The notes under the pieces are model-generated. The model was given only the letters and a program-made list of their open reading frames with translations, did no database searches and was not told the origin of the DNA. From Firmicutes bacterium CAG:170 (GTDB lineage Bacteria; Bacillota; Clostridia; Oscillospirales; Oscillospiraceae): 5,346 nucleotides of DNA. Numbering within the stretch: the stretch's first letter is position 1; each line of letters opens with the position of its first letter. The position numbers and the translations under genes are program-made. Location: contig FR887227.1 in NCBI GenBank assembly GCA_000436735.1, forward strand, positions 1,892-7,237. The letters run 5' to 3'. Shown piece after piece: positions 1-4,775 of this stretch.

Positions 1-306
1 GTCCCAGTCTTCCGCGAGGCTGTCCTCCTTGGCGCGCGGCTCGACGGATGGGACGAATATTTCCGTTACGATCTGTGGATGCAGGCGTTCCAGAGCTGCG
101 GCGTCGATCCGGCCCACTATACGACGCGCGGCTTCGGAGAGGATGAAATTCTGCCGTGGCGGACGATCGACGTCGGCGTCAGCGAGAAATTCCTCTGGAG
201 GGAACGGGAGAAGGCCTATGCCTCGGAAACAACGCCCGACTGCCGCACGAAATGCGGCGGCTGCGGTGCAAACCGTCTGAGCGAACGGGGGAAGTGCGAT
301 GAATAG
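1..306 (+). CDS. B12-binding-type radical SAM protein (TIGR03960-like), C-terminal 101 codons only
   Basis: The frame is open from base 1 and stops with TAG at 304-306, so only the C-terminus is present; the radical SAM CxxxCxxC core and the B12-binding domain lie upstream of the window. The tail carries features I recognise from the TIGR03960 family: GARLDGWDEYF (visible residues 11-21), FGEDEILPWRTIDVGVS (45-61) and a terminal cysteine cluster, Cys81, Cys85 and Cys88, in CRTKCGGCGAN. That cluster resembles an extra metal or Fe-S site, but its role is inference. The family is a putative radical SAM enzyme of unsettled reaction. It is normally encoded beside, or fused to, the DUF2344 protein that follows here with an 8-base overlap, which suggests translational coupling and joint function. 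The family assignment is fairly firm; the biochemical role is not known to me. Confidence 0.85.
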   Translation, partial: VPVFREAVLLGARLDGWDEYFRYDLWMQAFQSCGVDPAHYTTRGFGEDEILPWRTIDVGVSEKFLWREREKAYASETTPDCRTKCGGCGANRLSERGKCDE

Positions 307-958
307 ATTGCTGTTTGAAAAGACCGGCGACGCCGTGTATATTTCGCACCTTGACCTTATGCGCATTTTTCAGCGCGCATTCCGCCGCGCGGATATCATG
401 ATCTGGCATTCGCAGGGCTTCAGTCCGCGGGCCTATGTGTCGATCGCCATGCCGCTTTCCGTCGGCGCGTCGAGCCGGTGCGAAATTCTGGACTTCGAGG
501 TAGAGGACGGCTCGGTCGATCTGGCGACGCTGCCGGAAAAGCTAAACCGGACGATGCCCGAGGGCGTGCGCGTCCGGAAGGCTTATGAGTCTGACCGCAA
601 GATCAAGCACCTGAAATATTTGCAGGCCGTCATCCGGCTGGAATACGACAATGGCGTGCCGGAGGGCGCGGAGGCGGAGATCGCCGCACTGTTCGCCGGG
701 GAGCATGTGGTCGTCCATAAGCGCACCAAGCGCGGCGAAACGGATCTGGACATCCGGCCGCTTATCACACAGCTGGAGCTGCGCCGCGTTTCCGCGCAGG
801 AGCTGGAGCTGGACTGCGTCGTTACGGCGATGGATCCCGCGCTCAATCCGCAGCTGCTGGCCACCGCGATCGAAACCCACCTGCCCGCGATGAAGCCGGA
901 TTTTTCCGTTGTCCACCGCGTTGAGGTTTTCGACGCCGAAATGCAGCCGTTCCGGTAA
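299..958 (+). CDS. TIGR03936 / DUF2344 radical SAM-associated protein
   Basis: This 219-residue protein is close to the usual stand-alone length for the family. The N-terminal hallmark is clear: FEKTGDAVYISHLDLMRIFQ (residues 6-25), then the FQRAFRRADI segment and SQGFSPRAYVSIAMPLSVG (38-56). A second conserved patch is KRTKRGETDLDIRPLI (141-156). No signal peptide or membrane segment is visible, so it should be cytosolic. The start ATG at 299 overlaps the stop of the upstream radical SAM gene (ATGAATAG), with a modest GGGGGAAG ribosome site just before it, so the two are almost certainly one operon and translationally coupled. In other clostridia the two are sometimes fused, which supports a shared but uncharacterised reaction, perhaps RNA-related given that RNase G and ribosomal protein genes often follow (inference). 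Here no such gene follows; a hairpin and a convergent gene do. Confidence 0.9.
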   Translation: MNRLLFEKTGDAVYISHLDLMRIFQRAFRRADIMIWHSQGFSPRAYVSIAMPLSVGASSRCEILDFEVEDGSVDLATLPEKLNRTMPEGVRVRKAYESDRKIKHLKYLQAVIRLEYDNGVPEGAEAEIAALFAGEHVVVHKRTKRGETDLDIRPLITQLELRRVSAQELELDCVVTAMDPALNPQLLATAIETHLPAMKPDFSVVHRVEVFDAEMQPFR

Positions 959-1011
959 ACAGAAAGAGCAACAGCCCGCCGCAGAAATAAAGCGGGGAGC
1001 ATAAAATGGAT

Positions 1012-1045
1012 ACCCCTCCGTATGTACTGAATCATACGGAGGGGT
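1012..1045. terminator. Bidirectional intrinsic terminator between convergent genes
   Basis: ACCCCTCCGTATG (1012-1024) and CATACGGAGGGGT (1033-1045) form a perfect 13-bp stem around an 8-base loop, TACTGAAT. On the + strand it is followed by GTTTATAT, on the - strand by ATCCATTTTAT; both tails are only moderately U-rich. It sits 53 bases after the DUF2344 stop and 8 bases after the end of the oppositely oriented acetyltransferase, the right place to end both transcripts. The stem is certain from the sequence; two-way termination is inferred from position. A weaker CCCGC/GCGGG stem (975-979 with 992-996) lies just before it and has no T tract. Confidence 0.85.
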
Positions 1046-1053
1046 GTTTATAT

Positions 1054-1569
1054 CTATATGGAAGCTTTTTCGTAGTAATTCATAGTAAATGCTTTTCCGC
1101 TCCGGTAGTCTATTGCCTCTTCGGAATGCGAAAATCGGAATCCTGTTGATCGAGCCAGCTTGTTGTAGGGGGCATTTTCCGCCCAACAGGAATAAATGAA
1201 TTTCTGTGCTTTGAGTTCTTCAAATGCCTGATGGAGCAGTGCGCATAGAATCTGCTTGCCATAACCCTTTCCGGTGTATGATGGTCCGACGGCAATACCA
1301 GAATCTTCAAAAATGCCTTTGCTCGTTTCTTTCATACCAGCGTATCCAATGGGCGTTTTGCTCGCTTTTTCGTACACGATGTATGCGGTTGGATTTACTT
1401 CCTGAAATGCAAGGTAGTTGTGGGTCATTTCATATCCTGCTTCTTTTGTCTGCGCGGCTGTCCACATCGTATATCTGGCAGTCCCTTCGTGTTTCCAAAC
1501 ATTCTCATACATGACCTTCCAGTCAGCAATGCGGCCCTTGTCCAAAAGCAGATCCTTTGTTTCTATCAT
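1054..1569 (-). CDS. GNAT family N-acetyltransferase (RimJ/RimL-like)
   Basis: A 171-residue protein with the GNAT fold, which transfers an acetyl group from acetyl-CoA to an amine; the acceptor cannot be told from sequence. The acetyl-CoA pyrophosphate-binding motif A is in DSGIAVGPSYTGKGYGKQIL (residues 89-108), with the diagnostic TGKGYGKQ loop. The motif B region is ENAPYNKLARSTGFRF (131-146), the usual N...SxxGF pattern of the RimJ/RimL branch. It appears complete and cytosolic. The frame stays open upstream to an ATG at 1641, but that codon overlaps the predicted -10 box, while the ATG at 1569 has AAAGGAGG just before it, so I chose 1569. Sampled 60-base lines give about 43-47% GC against about 60% in citrate synthase, hinting at a different origin. 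It stands alone between promoter and terminator. Substrate (protein N-terminus, amino sugar, drug or other amine) is unresolved. Confidence 0.88.
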   Translation of the reverse strand: MIETKDLLLDKGRIADWKVMYENVWKHEGTARYTMWTAAQTKEAGYEMTHNYLAFQEVNPTAYIVYEKASKTPIGYAGMKETSKGIFEDSGIAVGPSYTGKGYGKQILCALLHQAFEELKAQKFIYSCWAENAPYNKLARSTGFRFSHSEEAIDYRSGKAFTMNYYEKASI

Positions 1570-1573
1570 ACTT

Positions 1574-1581
1574 CCTCCTTT
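1574..1581 (-). promoter_or_regulatory. Ribosome-binding site that fixes the GNAT start
   Basis: On the - strand this reads AAAGGAGG, a full match to the anti-Shine-Dalgarno, ending 4 bases before the ATG at 1569. The spacing is a little short but no other in-frame ATG nearby has such a site, so it decides the start. Confidence 0.75.
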
Positions 1582-1631
1582 GACAAATTCAATTTTCCCT
1601 TCAAGCGCATCTCGTTTCTTTGAACAATGAA

Positions 1632-1660
1632 AGTATATCACAAAAATATAGAAATTTTAA
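1632..1660 (-). promoter_or_regulatory. Predicted sigma-A promoter for the GNAT gene
   Basis: On the - strand the -10 box is TATACT (1637-1632) and the -35 box TTAAAA (1660-1655), 17 bases apart. The -10 is 5/6 to consensus, the -35 4/6. Transcription would begin near 1625, giving a leader of about 55 bases before the start at 1569 and excluding a start codon at 1641. The surrounding AT-rich DNA makes chance matches easy, so this is a moderate call. Confidence 0.5.
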
Positions 1661-1817
1661 CCATAGACATAAGAATTCTCCAGAGCTCTTTATCTGGTGC
1701 GTTTATGCAGGATACCATGCAAAATGAATTTGTAAATCTTAATAAATTCAAATATTGCGAAATTTAATTCATAAAATAAAAGATATTATAGAAATATGAA
1801 TTTCTAAAATAAAATAC
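1661..1817. other. AT-rich divergent intergenic region, no gene seen
   Basis: This is the core of the 323-base gap between the GNAT start (1569) and the citrate synthase start (1893). I see no credible gene: no frame of useful length with a ribosome site. Base composition is extreme for this window; 1741-1800 has only 8 G or C in 60 bases. It holds short inverted repeats, for example GAATTT/AAATTC (1726-1731 with 1744-1749) and the 18-bp element at 1789-1806. The upstream part of the gap (1570-1660) holds the GNAT leader and promoter, the downstream part (1818-1892) the citrate synthase promoter and ribosome site. Confidence 0.6.
1789..1806. repeat. 18-bp operator-like inverted repeat
   Basis: TAGAAAT (1789-1795) and ATTTCTA (1800-1806) are perfect 7-bp inverted arms around ATGA. 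The element ends 11 bases before the predicted -35 box of the citrate synthase promoter, where an activator or repressor dimer could bind. It lies in very AT-rich DNA, so chance is a real alternative, and I cannot name a regulator. Confidence 0.35.
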
Positions 1818-1845
1818 TTGCAATTTTGAAGGCGGCGGCTATAAT
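1818..1845 (+). promoter_or_regulatory. Predicted sigma-A promoter for citrate synthase
   Basis: TTGCAA (1818-1823) and a perfect TATAAT (1840-1845) are 16 bases apart; read as CTTGCA the spacing is 17. Transcription would begin near 1852, leaving about 40 bases of leader that includes AAGGAG at 1879-1884, 8 bases before the ATG. It sits exactly where composition changes from AT-rich to GC-rich. The perfect -10 and correct position make it a good candidate. Confidence 0.65.
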
Positions 1846-1892
1846 AGGAAAAAAGAGGCGCGGCGGACGCGGCGCCGGAAGGAGCGGGAACG

Positions 1893-3263
1893 ATGGAGAG
1901 AAAAAACGGCGGGACGATGGGGCTGCTGGCGCAGCAGCTGGAAAAGGTCTACGGGATCGGCGAGGAATACTATCGCGGCGAGGTCAAGCGCGGCCTGCGC
2001 AACAGCGACGGCACCGGCGTCCTGATCGGCGTGACGAAGGTCGGCAGCGTGCAGGGCTACCTGATGCAGGACGGACAGAGAATTCCGACGCCGGGCCATC
2101 TTTACTATCGGGGCATCGATCTCAACGACATCGTGGAGGCGCACCGGGCAAGCGGCACCTTCGGCTATGAGGAGGTGGCGTATCTGCTTCTGATGGGCAG
2201 CCTCCCGGCGCACGGTGAGCTGGCGCGGTTCAAGGAGCTGATGAATCGTGCGCGCAAGCTTCCGGACGGCTTTACGGAGAGCATGATCCTCCGCCGTCCG
2301 AGCCAGAACATCATGAACGAGCTGGCCAGAAGCGTGCTGGCACTCTATTCCTACGACGACGACCCGGACGATACGGGGACGGAAAATCTGCTGGCGCAGT
2401 CCATCCGCCTGATCGGCTCCTTCCCGGCCATCGTGGCGAACGCCTACGCCATCAAGCGGCACTATTTTGAGGGCGAATCCCTGCACATCCACTATCCCGA
2501 GGACAAGCTTTCCACGGCGGAAAATTTCCTGCGCATGATCCGGCCGGACAAGCAGTTTACCGAGGACGAGGCGCATTTGCTGGACATGATGCTGATGCTT
2601 CACGCGGAGCACGGCGGCGGCAACAACTCGACCTTCGTCTGCCGCGCGATCTCCTCCAGCATGACGGACACCTACAGCGCCATCGCGGGTGCGGTCGGTT
2701 CGCTCAAGGGTCCGCTGCACGGCGGCGCGAACGCCAAGGTGATGGAGATGCTCCACTATGTGCGCGAAAACACCGATCCGGCGGACGACGGCTCCGTGAC
2801 CGATTATCTCAACCGTCTGCTGGACCGCGAGGCGGGCGACCACTCCGGCAAGCTCTACGGTCTGGGACACGCGGTCTATACGATGTCAGACCCGCGCGCG
2901 GTGATGCTCAAGAAATACGCCCGGAGCATGGCGGAGAAAAAGGGCTTCACGGCGGATTTTGAGCTGCTGGAAAAGATCGAGACGCTTGGGATCCGGCTGC
3001 TTCAGGAGCGCAGACGCTCGGACACGCCGATGTGCGCCAACGTCGATCTCTATTCCGGCCTTGTGTATACGATGCTTGGCATACCGGAGGAGCTGTTTAC
3101 GCCGCTGTTTGCCTCCGCGAGAATTTCCGGCTGGTGCGCAAACCGGATCGAAGAGATACTGACCGGAAAGCGCATCATGCGTCCGGCCTACCGCGCCGTC
3201 ACCATCCGGGGCGAATACGTTCCCATTGAGGCGCGCACGCCGCAGTTGCTGCCGGAGGCGTAA
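1893..3263 (+). CDS. Citrate synthase / 2-methylcitrate synthase
   Basis: A 456-residue citrate synthase fold enzyme, condensing acetyl-CoA with oxaloacetate to citrate, or possibly propionyl-CoA to 2-methylcitrate. All three catalytic residues are visible: His276 in GPLHGGAN, His326 in GLGHAVY and Asp385 in NVDLYSG. Also present are the YYRGIDLNDIV segment (71-81), GYEEVAYLLLMGSLP (91-105) and the substrate-site stretch LHAEHGGGNNSTF (236-248). No domain is missing; the length is a little above the roughly 370-430 of most bacterial forms and fits the clostridial citrate/2-methylcitrate synthase group. The start at 1893 has AAGGAG 8 bases upstream; a second ATG eight codons on lacks a comparable site. 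It stands alone, with no aconitase or isocitrate dehydrogenase in the window, so I infer a biosynthetic role towards 2-oxoglutarate and glutamate. The symbol (gltA or citZ) and the acyl-CoA preference cannot be settled from sequence. Confidence 0.95.
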   Translation: MERKNGGTMGLLAQQLEKVYGIGEEYYRGEVKRGLRNSDGTGVLIGVTKVGSVQGYLMQDGQRIPTPGHLYYRGIDLNDIVEAHRASGTFGYEEVAYLLLMGSLPAHGELARFKELMNRARKLPDGFTESMILRRPSQNIMNELARSVLALYSYDDDPDDTGTENLLAQSIRLIGSFPAIVANAYAIKRHYFEGESLHIHYPEDKLSTAENFLRMIRPDKQFTEDEAHLLDMMLMLHAEHGGGNNSTFVCRAISSSMTDTYSAIAGAVGSLKGPLHGGANAKVMEMLHYVRENTDPADDGSVTDYLNRLLDREAGDHSGKLYGLGHAVYTMSDPRAVMLKKYARSMAEKKGFTADFELLEKIETLGIRLLQERRRSDTPMCANVDLYSGLVYTMLGIPEELFTPLFASARISGWCANRIEEILTGKRIMRPAYRAVTIRGEYVPIEARTPQLLPEA

Positions 3264-3274
3264 TCGGAGACCGG

Positions 3275-3291
3275 CGGCACGATTTGTGCCG
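3275..3291 (+). other. Small hairpin after citrate synthase, weak terminator candidate
   Basis: CGGCAC (3275-3280) and GTGCCG (3286-3291) form a 6-bp stem with loop GATTT, beginning 12 bases after the citrate synthase stop. The following AATGCTGAAAG is not T-rich, so intrinsic termination is doubtful; it may protect the 3' end. If it does not stop transcription, citrate synthase transcripts would run into the attenuator region. Confidence 0.3.
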
Positions 3292-3341
3292 AATGCTGAA
3301 AGTATGGGAAGAAGCCGGGACGGATTTGTTGGGATTCCCGA

Positions 3342-3370
3342 TTGACTTTGCTGATTTAAAGCAGTATGAT
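3342..3370 (+). promoter_or_regulatory. Near-consensus sigma-A promoter of the ABC transporter leader
   Basis: TTGACT (3342-3347) and TATGAT (3365-3370) are each 5/6 to consensus and exactly 17 bases apart, the best promoter in the window. Transcription would begin near 3377, some 340 bases before the transporter gene and upstream of both a short reading frame and a terminator. The first part of the transcript includes seven T in a row (3393-3399) inside a 4-bp CGGT/ACCG hairpin. I saw no comparable promoter between the terminator and the transporter start. Confidence 0.75.
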
Positions 3371-3420
3371 GTGAGCGTAAGAAATCAAGCGGTTTTTTTA
3401 CCGAAGCCGCGCCGCAGGGG

Positions 3421-3426
3421 AAGGAG
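3421..3426 (+). promoter_or_regulatory. Strong ribosome-binding site of the 50-codon leader frame
   Basis: AAGGAG, preceded by AGGGG, lies 8 bases before the ATG at 3435, ideal spacing. It is the main evidence that this short frame is translated. Confidence 0.7.
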
Positions 3427-3434
3427 AGACGACC

Positions 3435-3587
3435 ATGACTCGCAGAGAAAACACCAATTGCAGCCGCTGCGCCGAAGGTCTGTCTGCATACTCCTATTAT
3501 TACTTTATGAAGGTCTGCTTTGCAGGCCTTTATTTTGCATCCCGAAAGCATACGGTTCGGATAGAGCAGCCCGAGGATCGTTTTTGA
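3435..3587 (+). CDS. Putative Tyr/Phe-rich leader peptide, 50 residues
   Basis: A short frame, ATG to TGA, too small to stand out by length but with an ideal ribosome site and a promoter just upstream. The product is notable for YSYYYF at residues 19-24: Tyr at 19, 21, 22 and 23 with Phe24, then more aromatics at Phe29, Tyr33 and Phe34. There is no Trp. Directly after the aromatic codons comes a 12-bp RNA hairpin (3507-3533), and 17 bases after the stop begins a strong terminator, followed by a transporter gene of an aromatic-amino-acid-binding family. This fits an attenuation leader peptide whose translation senses charged tRNA-Tyr or tRNA-Phe. It is longer than the classical 14-30 residue leaders. 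Alternatively it is a real small protein: it has CSRC at residues 9-12 and a mostly hydrophobic stretch over 18-36 that might touch a membrane. I recognise no family. Confidence 0.55.
   Translation: MTRRENTNCSRCAEGLSAYSYYYFMKVCFAGLYFASRKHTVRIEQPEDRF
3507..3533 (+). promoter_or_regulatory. Hairpin immediately after the Tyr codons of the leader
   Basis: ATGAAGGTCTGC (3507-3518) and GCAGGCCTTTAT (3522-3533) pair over 12 positions, two of them G-U, around a TTT loop, and TTT follows. It starts three bases after the TTT codon that ends the Tyr/Phe run, so a ribosome stalled there would cover its left arm. It could act as the 1:2 pause or anti-antiterminator hairpin of an attenuator, or as a weak upstream terminator. 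The pairing is direct; the role is inference. Confidence 0.5.
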
Positions 3588-3604
3588 TCTGTCTTTGGAA
3601 ATTG

Positions 3605-3644
3605 CGGGGCGCTGTCCGAAGGGACGGCGCCCCGTTGTTTTATT
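3605..3644 (+). terminator. Intrinsic terminator / attenuator upstream of the ABC transporter
   Basis: GGGGCGCTGTCC (3606-3617) pairs with GGACGGCGCCCC (3622-3633) over 12 positions with one G-U, around the tetraloop GAAG; C3605-G3634 extends it to 13. The tail TTGTTTTATT follows at once. It is the strongest terminator in the window and lies about 70 bases before the transporter start, downstream of the only evident promoter for it. It must therefore be read through for the transporter to be expressed, which points to conditional termination rather than a plain transcript end. Confidence 0.85.
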
Positions 3645-3673
3645 CCGGCACCTCCGCGTATCCGGTCCTGCCA

Positions 3674-3700
3674 ATGCAAATGCAAAACCAATCATGCAAA
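3674..3700 (+). repeat. Three ATGCAAA copies before the transporter ribosome site
   Basis: ATGCAAA occurs at 3674-3680, 3680-3686 and 3694-3700; the last runs into the AAAGGAG ribosome site (3698-3704) of the substrate-binding protein. The copies are short and may be chance, or a small slippage product. Confidence 0.3.
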
Positions 3701-3713
3701 GGAGAAAAACATC

Positions 3714-4730
3714 ATGAAAAAGAAAATTCTTGCGATCATTCTTGCAGCGGCCATGCTGCTGACGCTGGCGGCCTGCGCGTCCACGGCTGCGCCGTCGGAA
3801 AATCAGGGCCCATCTGCGGAAACGCCCGTTTCCGGCGAGACGGCTGAGGGCAAGACCTATGTTGTCGGTATCTGTCAGCTCGCCCAGCACGTCGCGCTCG
3901 ACGCGGCTACGCAGGGCTTCAAGGATGCACTGGTGGAGGAGCTTGGCGACGCGGTGACGTTTGAAGAGCAGAACGCCTCCGGCGATATTCCCACCTGCAG
4001 CACGATCTGCACCGGCTTTGCCGCCTCCAACGTCGATCTGATCCTTGCAAATGCGACGCCTGCGCTTCAAGCGGCCGTCTCCGCGACGCAGACCATCCCC
4101 ATCCTCGGCACGGCCGTCACGGAATACGGCGTGGCGCTGGACATTGAGGACTTCAACGGCACCGTCGGCGGCAACGTCTCCGGCACCTCCGATCTGGCTC
4201 CGCTCGACCAGCAGGCGCAGATGCTTCTTGAACTGGTCCCGGATGCAAAAACGGCCGGCATTCTTTACTGCTCCGCAGAACCGAACTCCGTCTATCAGTC
4301 GGACGTCGTCAAGCAGTACCTTGAGAACGCAGGCTTGACGGTCAATGTCTACACCTTCGCGGACTCCAACGATGTTTCCTCCGTTACGGCGACGGCCTGT
4401 GCGGAGTGCGACGCGCTCTACATCCCGACCGACAATACCGCTGCCTCCTGCACCGAGGCGATCAACAACGTCGCGGAGCCTGCCGGTATTCCCATCGTTA
4501 CCGGTGAGGAAGGCCTCTGCAAGGGCTGCGGCATCGCAACGCTTTCCATCAGCTACTACGATCTCGGCGTGACCACCGGCAAGATGGCCGCGAAGATCCT
4601 GACCGGCGAGGCCGATATCTCCGAAATGCCCATCGAATACTTCCAGAATCCTGTGAAGAAGTACGCCGCAGAGCGCTGCGCGGCGCTTGGCATTGAGATC
4701 CCCTCTGATTACGTTGCCATTGAAGGCTGA
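3714..4730 (+). CDS. ABC transporter substrate-binding lipoprotein, TrpX-like (PF04392 family)
   Basis: A 338-residue extracytoplasmic solute receptor. The N-terminus has KKK, a hydrophobic core and the lipobox LAAC with lipidated Cys21, then a Ser/Glu/Pro-rich linker to about residue 46. Family marks follow: VGICQLAQHVALDAATQGF (51-69), ANATPALQAA (112-121), TIPILGTAVT (127-136), SGTSDLAPLDQQ (156-167), ILYCSAEPNSVYQ (183-195), DALYIPTDNT (233-242) and AGIPIVTGEEGLCKGCG (257-273). Characterised relatives bind tryptophan or phenylalanine, so an aromatic amino acid is the likely ligand, but ligand choice in this family is not readable from sequence alone. The ribosome site AAAGGAG (3698-3704) is 9 bases before the ATG. 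Its permease follows after 45 bases with no terminator, so they share an operon. Expression probably depends on read-through of the terminator at 3605-3644. Odd point: ten cysteines besides the lipid anchor, including CAEC (229-232) and CKGC (269-272). Confidence 0.92.
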   Translation: MKKKILAIILAAAMLLTLAACASTAAPSENQGPSAETPVSGETAEGKTYVVGICQLAQHVALDAATQGFKDALVEELGDAVTFEEQNASGDIPTCSTICTGFAASNVDLILANATPALQAAVSATQTIPILGTAVTEYGVALDIEDFNGTVGGNVSGTSDLAPLDQQAQMLLELVPDAKTAGILYCSAEPNSVYQSDVVKQYLENAGLTVNVYTFADSNDVSSVTATACAECDALYIPTDNTAASCTEAINNVAEPAGIPIVTGEEGLCKGCGIATLSISYYDLGVTTGKMAAKILTGEADISEMPIEYFQNPVKKYAAERCAALGIEIPSDYVAIEG

Positions 4731-4775
4731 GACGTTCTCCGGTCAGAAATAATACTTTGAAATGAGGCTTCCGAC

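Noticed and set aside
542..1186. A 214-codon open frame on the - strand opposite the DUF2344 gene
   Set aside because: It crosses the intergenic terminator and lies antisense to a conserved gene; no recognisable motif.
1839..2870. A 343-codon open frame on the - strand opposite citrate synthase
   Set aside because: It is antisense to a gene with intact catalytic motifs, shows no recognisable domain and is the sort of long open frame GC-rich codon usage produces by chance.
3388..3403. Run of seven T after AAGCGG as a terminator
   Set aside because: There is no stable GC-rich stem before the T run; the T tract itself forms the loop of a 4-bp stem, and it lies only about 16 bases after the predicted transcription start.
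3377..3644. T-box or other known riboswitch upstream of the transporter
   Set aside because: The T-box antiterminator consensus (a GGTGG-type box followed by ACCGCG) was looked for and not found, and no other riboswitch core was recognised; a translated short frame explains the layout better.
3284..3847. A 187-codon + strand frame through the leader region into the lipoprotein gene
   Set aside because: It overlaps the strongly supported lipoprotein signal peptide in another frame, lacks a good ribosome site and would begin upstream of the best promoter.
2886..4070. A 394-codon open frame on the - strand spanning the end of citrate synthase, the leader region and the start of the lipoprotein gene
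   Set aside because: It is Arg-rich with no family features, runs against two well-supported genes and covers the promoter and terminator of the + strand leader.
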